A stretch of 64,000 nucleotides of DNA from Andeanibacterium fulvum (GCF_037154085.1 NZ_JBANRM010000001.1:1116001-1180000); one strand, 5' to 3'; counted from the first letter of the stretch, positions 31,849 through 41,372 are shown. Notes: generated from the letters alone by a model not told the origin. Made by a program: numbers and translations.

Positions 31849-33198
31849 ATGACCACCGACATTGCCAGCTGGATCAGGGAACGAGGGATAGCCGAGGTCG
31901 AGTGCATCGTGCCCGACATGAACGGCATCCAGCGCGGCAAGGTCCTGCCCGCCAACAAGTTCCTCAAGAGCCTGACCGACAAGACCCTGCGCATTCCGGG
32001 CAGCGTCTTCATGGTAACGGTGACGGGCGACTATCCCGAGGACATGGACGGGATCATGCCGGGATACGATCCCGATCTGGTCCTGATCCCGGATGCGACC
32101 ACTATCCGCGAGGCACCGGGCTTCACCACGCCTACCGCCTATGTCATCGCCGACGCCTTCGACGGGGACGATCACCCGATCGAGATCGCCCCGCGCCAGA
32201 TTCTCAAGCGCGTGCTGGCCCTCTACGAAAAGCGGGGGTGGAAGCCGGTGATCGCGCCGGAACTGGAATTCTATCTCGTTTCCAAGAACCTCGACGCCGA
32301 TCTGCCACTGGTGCCGCCCGTCGGCCGGTCGGGCCGCGCGGAAACCGCCAGCCAGCCCTTCGGCCTAGAGGCACTCGGCGAGTTCGAGGACATAATCGAG
32401 CAGATCTACGATTGGTGCGAAAAGGCCGATCTGAACATCGATACGATGATCCACGAAGCCGGCGCCGCACAGCTGGAAGTGAACTTCATCCACGGCGATC
32501 CGCTGGCGCTGGCCGATCAGGCGCTGCTGTTCAAGCGTATCGTCCGGCAGGTGGCGCTGGAACACGGCGTCTACGCCACTTTCCTGGCCAAGCCCATGTC
32601 CGACCAGCCGGGCAGCGCGATGCACATCCACCAGTCGATCCTGGACATCGATACGGGCCGTAATGTCTTTTCCACCCAGAACGGTCGCGACAGTGCGCTG
32701 TTCCGCAGCCATATCGCGGGGCTGGTAAGGCTGATGCCGCAAGTGCTCCCGCTCTTTGCCCCCAACGTCAATTCCTTCCGCCGGATGCAGCCCGACACGG
32801 CCGCGCCGATCAACGTCCATTGGGGCGAGGACAATCGCAGTTGCGGGCTGCGCGTACCAGTTTCAGGCCACAAGGATCGCCGGATCGAGAATCGCCTGCC
32901 CGGCGCCGATGCCAATCCCTATCTCGCCATCGCCGCGTCGCTGATCTGCGGCTATATCGGCATGATCGACCGGATGCAGCCGCCCAAGGCCATCACCGGC
33001 AGTGCCTATAATCGCGCACGCACCCTGCCCCGCACGCTGGAAGCAGCACTCGATCGCTTCAGCCATTGCCGCCCGGTGAAACAGCTGCTTGGCGAGGATT
33101 TCTTCGAACTGTTCTACGCGATCAAGGAAACCGAACTGTTCGCTTACCAGTCGGTAATCAGTTCGTGGGAGCGCGAACATCTGCTGCTGAAGGTGTGA
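31849..33198 (+). CDS. puuA: Glutamine synthetase-family protein, probable gamma-glutamylpolyamine synthetase (first copy)
   Basis: The 449-residue protein has the full glutamine synthetase fold: VPDMNGIQRGKVLP near the N-terminus, PELEFYLVSK for metal binding, LEVNFIHGDPLALADQ, MHIHQSI, NSFRRMQPDTAAP and NRSCGLRVPVSG, and ENRLPGADANPYLAIAA. True glutamine synthetase has a different adenylylation loop, and the neighbours are an amine oxidase, transaminases and a polyamine transporter. It therefore most probably glutamylates putrescine or another polyamine using ATP, as PuuA does. A second, clearly different copy lies at 35811; the two may prefer different amines. Confidence 0.88.
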   Translation: MTTDIASWIRERGIAEVECIVPDMNGIQRGKVLPANKFLKSLTDKTLRIPGSVFMVTVTGDYPEDMDGIMPGYDPDLVLIPDATTIREAPGFTTPTAYVIADAFDGDDHPIEIAPRQILKRVLALYEKRGWKPVIAPELEFYLVSKNLDADLPLVPPVGRSGRAETASQPFGLEALGEFEDIIEQIYDWCEKADLNIDTMIHEAGAAQLEVNFIHGDPLALADQALLFKRIVRQVALEHGVYATFLAKPMSDQPGSAMHIHQSILDIDTGRNVFSTQNGRDSALFRSHIAGLVRLMPQVLPLFAPNVNSFRRMQPDTAAPINVHWGEDNRSCGLRVPVSGHKDRRIENRLPGADANPYLAIAASLICGYIGMIDRMQPPKAITGSAYNRARTLPRTLEAALDRFSHCRPVKQLLGEDFFELFYAIKETELFAYQSVISSWEREHLLLKV

Positions 33199-33199
33199 G

Positions 33200-34471
33200 G
33201 TGACGGATCACGCGCCGTCCTATTACGCGGCGACCGCCAATCCCTTTCCCGATCAGCCCACGCTTGCCGGCGAAGTTTCGGCGGATGTGGTGGTGGTCGG
33301 TGGCGGCTTCGCCGGGCTTTCGGCAGCGCTCCATGCCGCCGAGGCCGGATTTTCCGTGGTACTGGTGGAAGCCAACCGCATCGGCTGGGGCGCGTCCGGG
33401 CGCAATGGCGGGCAGATGATCCCCGGCATGCGCTGGGGCGCGGCCGATCTGGCGGAGAAATTCGGCAACGATCTCGCCCGGCGTCTGGTTGCCGTGGCGA
33501 ACCGGGCGGGCGACAGGGTCCGCGATCGGATTGCCCTCCACCACATCGCCTGCGCGCCCCGCTCGGGCCATTTCCACGCCGCCGCCAGACCCGGCCATCT
33601 TTATGACATGCGCCGCGAACTGGACTGGCTGGAGCGAAATCTGGGCTATGAAGGCGCTCGCATCGTACGCACCGGCGAGGTCGAGGAGTTCGTCGCCAGC
33701 CCGATCTATCACGGCGGGCTTTATGACCGGAATGGCGGCCATCTCCACCCGCTGAACTATGCATTGGGGCTGGCCAAGGCAGCGCTGGGTGCCGGTGTGC
33801 GGATTTTCGAGAACACGCCTGCCGTCGATGTCGACCATGGCAGCCCGGTGATCGTCACCACGCCTCTGGGCCGGGTTACGGCCAGCCACGGCGTGCTTGC
33901 CTGCGATGCCTTTATGGCCTCGGTCGACAAGGGGCTTGGCCGGATGACAATGCCGGTCGCCAATTACAACGTCGCCACTGCGCCGCTGTCGCCCGAACAG
34001 GCCAACGCGCTGATCCCGTCAGGTGCGGCCGTGTCCGACAGCAAGTTCGTGCTCAACTATTACCGGCTGAGCGCGGACAACCGCCTGATCTTCGGCGGAG
34101 GGGAGAAATATACTCCTACCCCGCCCCGCGATATCGAAGGGTTCGTGCGCCCCTATCTGGAGCAGGTCTTCCCTCAATTGCAGGGCGTCCGGGTCGACTA
34201 TGCCTGGGGCGGCCTCGTCGGCGTCACATTCAACCGGCTTCCCGATTTCGGGCGGCGAGGTAACTGCTTCTACGCCCATGGCTGGTCCGGCCACGGTGTG
34301 CTGCTGACCACGCTGGCCGGCGAATTGATCGCGGATGCGATGCGCGGCAGCGCCGAGCAGTTCGACCTGTTCGCAAACCTGCCCAAGCGCCCCTTCCCCG
34401 GCGGCGCGCTGCTGCGCCATCCACTCTACGTGCTCGGCATGTTGTGGTTTGCCTTGAAGGACCGCCTATGA
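33200..34471 (+). CDS. puuB: FAD-dependent oxidoreductase, probable gamma-glutamylputrescine oxidase
   Basis: This 423-residue flavoprotein of the DAO type has an FAD-binding VVVVGGGFAGLSAALHAAEAG near residue 28. PuuB-like features follow: GASGRNGGQMIPGMRW, then FGGGEKYTPTP and FYAHGWSGHGVLLTTLAGELIADA. It should oxidise gamma-glutamylputrescine to the aldehyde, releasing ammonia and hydrogen peroxide. The GTG start lies one base after the stop of the synthetase gene, and the stop overlaps the next start (ATGA), so it is tightly coupled in an operon. Confidence 0.88.
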   Translation: MTDHAPSYYAATANPFPDQPTLAGEVSADVVVVGGGFAGLSAALHAAEAGFSVVLVEANRIGWGASGRNGGQMIPGMRWGAADLAEKFGNDLARRLVAVANRAGDRVRDRIALHHIACAPRSGHFHAAARPGHLYDMRRELDWLERNLGYEGARIVRTGEVEEFVASPIYHGGLYDRNGGHLHPLNYALGLAKAALGAGVRIFENTPAVDVDHGSPVIVTTPLGRVTASHGVLACDAFMASVDKGLGRMTMPVANYNVATAPLSPEQANALIPSGAAVSDSKFVLNYYRLSADNRLIFGGGEKYTPTPPRDIEGFVRPYLEQVFPQLQGVRVDYAWGGLVGVTFNRLPDFGRRGNCFYAHGWSGHGVLLTTLAGELIADAMRGSAEQFDLFANLPKRPFPGGALLRHPLYVLGMLWFALKDRL

Positions 34472-35814
34472 TCGCTGACACATCCATCAGGGCGATGATC
34501 GCCGCCGAGCGAGACCTGTTCGTGAAGCGCAATCCCCGCTCGGCCGCGCTGGCGATGGAGGCCGCGCGCCACTGGCACCGGGGCGTGCCGTTCCACTGGA
34601 TGCTCGATTGGGGCACGCCCTTCCCGCTCTTCGTGGACCGCGCGCAGGGCGCAGAATTGTGGGACGTGGACGGCAATCGCTTCGACGATTTCTGCCTGGG
34701 CGACACGGGATCGATGTTCGGCCATTCCCCCGCCCCAGTGGCCGAAGCCATCGCCCGGCAGGCGAGCCGCGGGCTGACTTACATGCTCCCTTCGGAAGAC
34801 GCAGTGGCGGTGGCAGAAGAACTGGCCACCCGCTTCCGCCTGCCCTTCTGGCAGGTCACCGGCAGCGCGAGCGACGCCAACCGCGCAGTGATCCGCTGGT
34901 GCCGGGGCATCACCGGCCGCAAGCGCATTCTGGTATTCAACGGCTGCTATCACGGCGCGGTGGACGATGTGTTCGTGGATTTACGCGACGGCGTGCCCGA
35001 ATTGCGCCGCAGCCTTGTCGGGCAGGTCTATGACGTGCGCGAACATACCGCCGTCATCGAATTCAACGACCTGCCCGCGCTGGAGGCCGAACTGGCGAAG
35101 GGCGATATCGCCGCAGTCCTGACCGAGCCGGCCCTCACCAATGTCGGCATGGTATTGCCCGATCCCGGTTACCTGGAAGCCATGCGCGATCTGTGTACCC
35201 GCCACGGCACCATGCTGGTGTTTGACGAGACGCACACGATCTCCACCGGCTATGGCGGCCATACCGGCACTTACGGCCCGCTGCCGGACCTGTTCGTGCT
35301 GGGCAAGCCAGTGGCAGGCGGCGTGCCCTGCGCGGTGTTCGGCTTCTCCGCCGAAGTGGCAGACCGGATGGAACGGGCCCGCGCCGAAGGGGAGACCGGC
35401 CATTCCGGCATCGGCACCACACTTTCAGCCAATGCCCTGGCCCTTGCCGCGATGCGCGCCTGCCTCACTCAGGTGATGACGCCCGCCGCCTATGCCCACA
35501 TGCTGCCGCTGGCCGCACATCTCGCCCGGCGCCTGCGCGAAGTAATCGCGGGGCGCGGGCTTGACTGGCATGTCGCCCATATCGGTTCTCGCGGCGAGTT
35601 CATCTGCGCGCCCGAGGCGCCCCGCAACGGCACTCAGGCCCGCGCCGCTATGCAGGGGCCGCTGGAACATGCGCTGCACCTGTTCCTCGTCAATCGCGGC
35701 GTGCTTATCGCCCCGTTCCACAATATGACGCTGGTCAGCCCCTCTACGACCGAAACCCAGGTCGAGCGGCTGGCAGGCGTGCTCGACGATTGCCTCAAGA
35801 CACTGATCGGATGA
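34468..35814 (+). CDS. Class III PLP aminotransferase, glutamate-1-semialdehyde aminomutase-like
   Basis: The 448-residue protein has the class III fold but resembles glutamate-1-semialdehyde aminomutase more than SpuC. Evidence is FDDFCLGDTGSMFGHSPAPVAEA, VTGSASDANRAVIRWCRGITGR, VFNGCYHGAVDDVF, FDETHTISTGYGG and the PLP Lys in LGKPVAGGVPCAVFGF. It lies inside the polyamine operon with ATGA overlaps on both sides (FAD oxidase before, second synthetase after), so it is probably a transaminase for a polyamine-derived or gamma-glutamyl amine, not a heme-pathway enzyme. Its exact substrate is unknown. Confidence 0.82.
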   Translation: MIADTSIRAMIAAERDLFVKRNPRSAALAMEAARHWHRGVPFHWMLDWGTPFPLFVDRAQGAELWDVDGNRFDDFCLGDTGSMFGHSPAPVAEAIARQASRGLTYMLPSEDAVAVAEELATRFRLPFWQVTGSASDANRAVIRWCRGITGRKRILVFNGCYHGAVDDVFVDLRDGVPELRRSLVGQVYDVREHTAVIEFNDLPALEAELAKGDIAAVLTEPALTNVGMVLPDPGYLEAMRDLCTRHGTMLVFDETHTISTGYGGHTGTYGPLPDLFVLGKPVAGGVPCAVFGFSAEVADRMERARAEGETGHSGIGTTLSANALALAAMRACLTQVMTPAAYAHMLPLAAHLARRLREVIAGRGLDWHVAHIGSRGEFICAPEAPRNGTQARAAMQGPLEHALHLFLVNRGVLIAPFHNMTLVSPSTTETQVERLAGVLDDCLKTLIG

Positions 35815-37208
35815 CCCGGATGACCAAGCCGCCTTACAGTTCGAACAAGATCGCCTCCGCTGCGGAGGCCTATGATTTCTTCAAGGCCAACCCGGACATC
35901 GACGCGGTGGACATCATCTTCACCAATATGTGCGGCGTGCCGCGCGGCAAGCGGCTGCGCCAGCATGAGGTGATAGCGGTGTATGAATCCGGCCGCTTTC
36001 TCCCCGGATCGGTGCTGGTGGTGGACATTACCGGGCGCGATACGGAAGAGACCGGGCTGGTCTGGGAAGATGGCGACGCGGATCGCTATGTGAAGCCCGT
36101 GCCCGGCACTCTGGTACGTGCTCCCTGGCTGGGTGACAGGGCCGCACAGTTCCTCACCAGCTTCTACGAGTTGGACGGCACGCCCAACGATCTCGACCCG
36201 CGCCATGTGCTCGGCCGCGTGATCGACCGGCTGGAGGCGGACGGCCTCACTCCGGTGGTTGCAGTGGAGCTGGAATTCTATCTGGTCGACGTGAAGGGCA
36301 GCAAGATCGAGCCTGCCGCCGGGCAGCTGACCGGCCACCGCAGCGATGACATTCAGGTCTATGGCCTGCGTGAATTGCAGGAATTCAAGCCCTTCTTCGA
36401 CGATCTTTATTCCGCCTGCGATGTTCAGGGCCTGCCGCTGGAATCCGCCATCTCCGAATTTGCACCCGGCCAGTTCGAACTGACCCTGCGCCACAAGGCC
36501 GATGCGCTGCGCGCCACGGACGAGGCGGCGATGTACAAGCGGCTGGTGAAGGCCATCGCCATGAAGCACGGCTTCGAGGCGACCTTCATGGCCAAGCCCT
36601 TTGCCGATCAGGCAGGCAACGGCATGCATCTGCACATCTCCATGGCGGACGAGAAGGGCAACAATGCCTTCGCCAGCGAAGACCCGGAAGGCTCGCCCCT
36701 GCTGCGTCACGCGATTGGCGGCATGAAGGCACTGCTGGCGGATTCCATGGCGATCTTCGCTCCCAATGCGAACAGCTTCCGCCGGTTCAAGGCCAATTCC
36801 TATGCCCCGGTCGCGCCGACCTGGGGCGTGAACAACCGCACGGTCAGCCTGCGCGTCCCCGCCGGCCCGCCCTCCTCGCGCCACGTCGAGCACCGCGTGT
36901 GCGGGGCGGATGCCCATCCCACGCTGGCAACGGCGGCAGTGCTGGCCGCCATGCATCATGGCATCAGCAACCAGATCGATCCCGGCCCGGCTGTTGTGGG
37001 CAATGGCTATGCCGAGGCAGCCTCCGCAACCCGCCTGCCCAATCACTGGGCGGCAGCTATCGAGGCCTTCGAGAATTCGGACCTATTGAAGGACTATCTG
37101 GGCGAGCGCTTCGTGAAGAACTACGCCATCGTCAAGCAGGTGGAGATGGCCAACTTCATGGGGCAGGTGACTGAACTGGATTACGCCTGGTATCTGCGTA
37201 ACGCGTAA
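35811..37208 (+). CDS. Glutamine synthetase-family protein, probable gamma-glutamylpolyamine synthetase (second copy)
   Basis: The 465-residue protein shares the glutamine synthetase motifs of the first copy: FTNMCGVPRGKRL, AVELEFYLVD, FELTLRHKADALRATDE, MHLHISMADEKGN, NSFRRFKANSYAP, NNRTVSLRVPAG and EHRVCGADAHP. The sequence is clearly different from the first copy, so this is not a recent duplication. It ends the ATGA-coupled run of the operon. The start at 35811 overlaps the preceding stop; an ATG three codons later is possible. Two synthetases suggest separate specificities, for instance putrescine versus spermidine, spermine or ethanolamine. Confidence 0.86.
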   Translation: MTRMTKPPYSSNKIASAAEAYDFFKANPDIDAVDIIFTNMCGVPRGKRLRQHEVIAVYESGRFLPGSVLVVDITGRDTEETGLVWEDGDADRYVKPVPGTLVRAPWLGDRAAQFLTSFYELDGTPNDLDPRHVLGRVIDRLEADGLTPVVAVELEFYLVDVKGSKIEPAAGQLTGHRSDDIQVYGLRELQEFKPFFDDLYSACDVQGLPLESAISEFAPGQFELTLRHKADALRATDEAAMYKRLVKAIAMKHGFEATFMAKPFADQAGNGMHLHISMADEKGNNAFASEDPEGSPLLRHAIGGMKALLADSMAIFAPNANSFRRFKANSYAPVAPTWGVNNRTVSLRVPAGPPSSRHVEHRVCGADAHPTLATAAVLAAMHHGISNQIDPGPAVVGNGYAEAASATRLPNHWAAAIEAFENSDLLKDYLGERFVKNYAIVKQVEMANFMGQVTELDYAWYLRNA

Positions 37209-37266
37209 GCCGTTCGCAAACGCCAAGCCAACACCCGGTTAACTTGAAAACGAAAAACACGCCTGT

Positions 37267-37354
37267 TTCGTCATTGCGAGCGCAGCGAAGCAATCCAGAG
37301 CGTAACCCGTTGGGCCCTGGATTGCGTCGAGGCTTCGCCCCTCGCAATGACGAA
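37267..37354. repeat. REP-like dispersed palindromic element
   Basis: The left arm (TTCGTCATTGCGAGCG then GAAGCAATCCAG) is largely complementary to the right arm (CTGGATTGCGTCGAGG then CCTCGCAATGACGAA), giving a long imperfect hairpin. Elements with the CGTCATTGCGAG core are common as scattered intergenic repeats in proteobacteria. It lies between the convergent synthetase and LysR genes and may act as a terminator or message-stabilising structure. It is the only copy I see here. Confidence 0.75.
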
Positions 37355-37378
37355 GAGTATATTTGACTGCACCAATGC

Positions 37379-38278
37379 TTACTGCCGCCGGTGGTTCTGC
37401 GCCGTTTCCATGAACATGTTCGCCGCATCGCTATGGCGCGTCAGGCGGCGCCAGCCGATACCGATATCCACCGTGGGCAGGCTTTCGCGCGTTCGCTTTG
37501 ACAAGATGCGGTCGCCTTCAAGGCTCCACGGGCGATAGACGAGATCGGGCATCAGGGTGATCCCTGCCCCGGTGCCGACAAGGCTGCGCACCCCCTCCAT
37601 CGAGGACGTGCGGAAAGCCACGCGCGGTGGATGATCGAATTTCGACCATATCCCTTCCACCAGCCCCTCCAACTCGTCGAGCGAGAGCATCACGACCGGA
37701 TCGTTCTCCAACTGGGCGAGCGAAAGCCCGTCCACATTGGCCAGCGGATGCGACGGAGCCAGCCACGCGCGACATTCGCTGCGCAGCAGCACCTCGTGAT
37801 CGATCGCACTGCGCTGCTCCAGATTGGAGACGATCAGCAGAGCCAGGTCCAACTCGCCATTGACCAGCATGTGCTCGATATAAGCGCGCTTGTCCTCCAC
37901 CAGCGAAACCTGGATGCGGGGAAACAGACGCTGGAAGCGGGAGAGGAGATCGGACAGGAAATAGCCGGTCACCAGCGGGGTGACGCCGATGCGGATATGC
38001 CCTTCGGTATGATCCTCGCCCTTGCCTACCCCGCCGGCCAGATTCGAGATCGCATCCACGATCGAGCGCGCGTGGCGCAGGAACTGGCTGCCTTCGCGCG
38101 TCAGCGTCACGCCCTTGGCATGGCGATGGAACAGGGTGACGCCCGTTTCGAGTTCCAGCGTGCGGATCGCGTCGGTCACTGCCGATTGCGAAATACCCAC
38201 CGCACTCGATCCGCCGGATACCGAACGCGCCTCTGCCACGGCGATAAAGTAGCGAATCTGGCGGAAGGTGATGTTCAT
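37379..38278 (-). CDS. LysR-family regulator of the polyamine cluster
   Basis: The 299-residue protein has the LysR helix-turn-helix (FRQIRYFIAVAEARSVSGGSSAVGISQSAVTDAIRTLELETGVTLFHR) across residues 4-50 and an effector domain (IRIGVTPLVTGYFLSDLL, LDLALLIVSNLE, VGTGAGITLMPDLVYRPW). It is divergent from the Pot-type transporter operon. A T-N11-A dyad overlaps its own start codon, and related dyads lie upstream of the beta-alanine/porin genes and of the aldehyde dehydrogenase gene. It is therefore the best candidate for a local regulator responding to a polyamine or a breakdown product. The ATG at 38278 was chosen as the start of the family-length protein. Confidence 0.9.
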   Translation of the reverse strand: MNITFRQIRYFIAVAEARSVSGGSSAVGISQSAVTDAIRTLELETGVTLFHRHAKGVTLTREGSQFLRHARSIVDAISNLAGGVGKGEDHTEGHIRIGVTPLVTGYFLSDLLSRFQRLFPRIQVSLVEDKRAYIEHMLVNGELDLALLIVSNLEQRSAIDHEVLLRSECRAWLAPSHPLANVDGLSLAQLENDPVVMLSLDELEGLVEGIWSKFDHPPRVAFRTSSMEGVRSLVGTGAGITLMPDLVYRPWSLEGDRILSKRTRESLPTVDIGIGWRRLTRHSDAANMFMETAQNHRRQ

Positions 38279-38293
38279 CTGTCTTTCCGATAG
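38275..38293. promoter_or_regulatory. LysR-type T-N11-A dyad overlapping the LysR start codon
   Basis: Read on the minus strand, CTATC-GGAAAGACA-GATGA has the same core and spacing as the sites at 30912 and 42514. Its position over the start codon suggests autorepression. It lies 160 bp from the divergent substrate-binding protein gene. Confidence 0.5.
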
Positions 38294-38455
38294 CTCTCGC
38301 TTTGCATAATCGACTGGCGCAACGGGCGATAGAGAGGTTTCATATTTTCGCTCGGGCTGAATTGTGCACTTGCAGCATTTCCAGCGTGAGGTAGCATCCC
38401 GTCCATGGGGAACAGCACCGGGTTGCAACCGGGCACGAATAAGGGGTCAGTCCAC

Positions 38456-39583
38456 ATGAGCGACTTCGAGATTCCAGCACGCAAAATCGCACAGCACAGG
38501 GGAATGGGCCGCCGCTCGCTGCTCCAGGCCTTGGGTGTTGCGGCGGTCGGCATCAGCTTTGGCGGGCTTGCCGCCTGCAGCAAGTCTGGCGGCGACAAGG
38601 TGGCAGCCACCGGCGAGGAAGCCACGCTCAACTTCTACAACTGGGACACCTATATCGGCGAAACCACGCTGGACGATTTCAAGGATGCCAGCGGCATCTC
38701 CGTGAATATGAGCCTGTTCGCGACCAATGACGAGTTGTTCGCCAAGCTGCGCGCGGGCAATCCCGGCTTCGACGTGATCGTGCCCTCGAACGACTTCGTC
38801 GAGCGCATGATTGAGTCCGACCTGATCGTGCCGCTGGATCACGCGCTGATCCCCAACATGAAGAACGTCGACCCGACCTTCATCGACGTCGCCTACGATC
38901 CGGGCCGCAAATATTCGATGCCCTACACCTGGCTGACGCTCGGGATCGGCTATCGCAAGTCCAAGGTGAAGGGCGTTCCCGACAGCTGGAAATATCTGTT
39001 CGATTCGCCGGAATACGCGGGCCGCATCGCCCTGCTTTCCGAAGCCGGCGACGTGATCCGCCTCGGCGCGAAATATCTCGGCCATTCCGTCAATGCGCTT
39101 ACGCCCGAGATCATCAAGCAGGTCGAGGCGATGATGATCAAGCAGAAGCCCAACATCAAGACGTTCCACGAGGATAACGGGCAGGACCTGCTGCTGTCCG
39201 GCGAAGTGGATGTGGTGATGGAATATAATGGCGACATCGCCCAGATCATGGTCGAGGACGACGATATCGATTTCGTGCTCCCCAAGGAGGGCAGCCAGCT
39301 CAATTCGGACACGCTGTGCATCCCCAAAGGCGCGCCGCATCCGAAGAATGCCCATGCCTTCATCAACAACCTGCTCGATGCGGAAGTGGGCAAGAAGATC
39401 ACCGAAACGATCCTCTACCCCACCCCCAATGCGGCAGCGAAGGCGCTGATGCCGGATTCCTACAAGAACAATCCGGTGATCTTCCCGCCGGCGGACCTGC
39501 TCGCGAAGTGCGAATACGCTTCCTACAACGAGAAGCTCCAGCCACTTTACGAAGAGGCTTTCACCCGCATCCGGGCGGCCTGA
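38456..39583 (+). CDS. Polyamine ABC transporter substrate-binding protein
   Basis: The 375-residue protein is PotD/PotF-like: LNFYNWDTYIGETTLDDFKDASGISV, FDVIVPSNDFVERMI, MPYTWLTLGIGYRKS, VVMEYNGDIAQIM and NAHAFINNLLD. The N-terminus combines a twin-arginine pair (Arg19-Arg20 in GRRSLLQ) with a lipobox GGLAAC (Cys41). It may therefore be exported folded by the Tat system and lipid-anchored, which is unusual for this family. It heads the transporter operon and delivers putrescine or spermidine to the permeases. AAGGGG precedes the ATG. Confidence 0.93.
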   Translation: MSDFEIPARKIAQHRGMGRRSLLQALGVAAVGISFGGLAACSKSGGDKVAATGEEATLNFYNWDTYIGETTLDDFKDASGISVNMSLFATNDELFAKLRAGNPGFDVIVPSNDFVERMIESDLIVPLDHALIPNMKNVDPTFIDVAYDPGRKYSMPYTWLTLGIGYRKSKVKGVPDSWKYLFDSPEYAGRIALLSEAGDVIRLGAKYLGHSVNALTPEIIKQVEAMMIKQKPNIKTFHEDNGQDLLLSGEVDVVMEYNGDIAQIMVEDDDIDFVLPKEGSQLNSDTLCIPKGAPHPKNAHAFINNLLDAEVGKKITETILYPTPNAAAKALMPDSYKNNPVIFPPADLLAKCEYASYNEKLQPLYEEAFTRIRAA

Positions 39584-39620
39584 GAAACCAGACGATCAGC
39601 CAGCAACCGGGGGGCCGCGA

Positions 39621-40523
39621 ATGGAGAGCTGGAAGAACCACAGGGCACTGTTCGCAGCGATTGCGACAGCGCCTCTTACATGGCTCATCCTGTTCTTTCT
39701 CGCCCCCCTTGGCATAGTCTGGCTCTACAGTTTCGGCACCAATCAGGGCCTGACCGAGATCGATATCTCGGGCACTTTCTCCAACTATGCGCGGGCGCTG
39801 GAACCGCTGTACCTGGGCATCCTGTGGAAGTCCGTGCTGGTGGCGGCGGCCACCACCGTGATCTGCCTGATCGTGGGCTTCCCGGTGGCTCTGGCCATCG
39901 TCTTTGCAAGCGACAAGTGGAAGCCGTGGCTGCTGCTGGGCATCATGCTGCCCTTCTGGACCAATCTGCTGATCCGTACTTACGCGCTGATGGCTGTGCT
40001 GCGGACCGAAGGCTACGCCAACCAGACCATAGGCTGGCTGCATGACAAATTCGGCTGGCTGATGACGCTGGTGGGCCTTCCGCCGCCCGGCGCCTATGAG
40101 CCGATGCACCTGCTCTACAATAATTTCGCGGTGATCTTCGGGCTGGTCTACGTCCACCTGCCCTTCATGGTCCTGCCGCTCTATGCCGCGCTGGACAAGC
40201 TCGACAAATCGCTGATCGAGGCCAGCCTCGATCTGGGTGCCGGGCATTTGCGCACCCTGCTGATGATCGTGGCCCCGCTGGCCGCGCCGGGCATTATCTC
40301 GGGCATCATCATCACCTTCGTGCCGGCGCTGGGCGCCTATCTTACTCCGGATCTGCTGGGCGGGCCGGACAGCCAGATGATCGCCAATGTGATCGAACGC
40401 CAGTTCAAGCGCGCGAACGACTGGCCCTTCGGCGCCGCCCTGTCCTTCATCCTGATGTATGCCACTTTCATCGCCATTGCCTTCCAGGCGATGAAAGCGC
40501 GCCAGGCGGAGGCACGGCAATGA
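39621..40523 (+). CDS. Polyamine ABC transporter permease (PotB/PotH type)
   Basis: The 300-residue inner-membrane protein has about six membrane segments (WLILFFLAPLGIVWLYSF first) and the permease loop EASLDLGAGHLRTLLMIVAPLAAPG that contacts the ATPase. PotB-type marks are FWTNLLIRTYALMAVLRTEG and TPDLLGGPDSQMIANVIERQF. It overlaps the next permease gene by 4 bp. Confidence 0.93.
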   Translation: MESWKNHRALFAAIATAPLTWLILFFLAPLGIVWLYSFGTNQGLTEIDISGTFSNYARALEPLYLGILWKSVLVAAATTVICLIVGFPVALAIVFASDKWKPWLLLGIMLPFWTNLLIRTYALMAVLRTEGYANQTIGWLHDKFGWLMTLVGLPPPGAYEPMHLLYNNFAVIFGLVYVHLPFMVLPLYAALDKLDKSLIEASLDLGAGHLRTLLMIVAPLAAPGIISGIIITFVPALGAYLTPDLLGGPDSQMIANVIERQFKRANDWPFGAALSFILMYATFIAIAFQAMKARQAEARQ

Positions 40524-41368
40524 TCGGGCTCGGCAAGCGCACCCCGATCGCACCGCTGGAATATACGCGCCGCCTGTGGATGCGGGCGTGGGTCGCTCTG
40601 GTGCTGTTCTTCCTCTACGCGCCGCTGATCACGCTGGTCGCCTTCAGTTTCAACGACAGCCGCCGCAACATCGTGTGGCGCGGCTTCACGTTCAAATATT
40701 ACGAGAAGGCCATCAATAACGACAGCCTGATGGAAGCCTTGGTGAACTCCATCACCATTGCCGCCCTCGCCACCGTGGTCAGCGTGGTGCTCGGCGCGCT
40801 GGCGGCGGTGATGCTGTGGCGTTTCCGCTTCCCGATGAAGGCTGCGGCCGAAGGCGCGATGGCCCTGCCCATCGTGGTGCCGGAAATCTGCATGGGCGTG
40901 GCGATGCTGGTGTTCTTCGCCAAGATCGGCTTTCCGAGCGACCTGGTCTGGCCGTTCAATCTGGGCGCGATCACCATCGCGCATATCACGTTCTGCTTCC
41001 CCTTCGTGACGATGGTAGTCCGATCCCGGCTGACCAGCTTCAATCGTGAGGAAGAGGAAGCGGCCAAGGATCTGGGCGCCAATGAATGGCAGGCCTTCCG
41101 CGACGTGTTGCTGCCCCACATGAAGCCGGGGCTGGTGGCAGGCGCATTGCTGGCATTCACGCTCAGCCTCGACGATTTTGTCATCACCTTCTTTACGTCC
41201 GGCCCGAATACCGTGACCTTCCCGGTCAAGGTCTATTCCATGGTCCGTTTCTCGGTGACGCCGGAGGTCAATGCCGCCTCTGCCATGGTCATCGCCCTCA
41301 CTGTCATTCTCACTACGATCACGCTCAAGATGCAGAGCCGCATGGGCACGATCGCGCAAGGTCACTGA
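40520..41368 (+). CDS. Polyamine ABC transporter permease (PotC/PotI type)
   Basis: The 282-residue partner permease has six membrane segments, SFNDSRRNIVWRGFTFKYYEKA near the N-terminus, and the ATPase-contact loop EEAAKDLGANEWQAFRDVLLPHMKPG. The later LDDFVITFFTSGPNTVTFPVKVYSM is characteristic of PotC. It is followed after 4 bp by the ATPase gene. Confidence 0.93.
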   Translation: MIGLGKRTPIAPLEYTRRLWMRAWVALVLFFLYAPLITLVAFSFNDSRRNIVWRGFTFKYYEKAINNDSLMEALVNSITIAALATVVSVVLGALAAVMLWRFRFPMKAAAEGAMALPIVVPEICMGVAMLVFFAKIGFPSDLVWPFNLGAITIAHITFCFPFVTMVVRSRLTSFNREEEEAAKDLGANEWQAFRDVLLPHMKPGLVAGALLAFTLSLDDFVITFFTSGPNTVTFPVKVYSMVRFSVTPEVNAASAMVIALTVILTTITLKMQSRMGTIAQGH

Positions 41369-41372
41369 TCGC

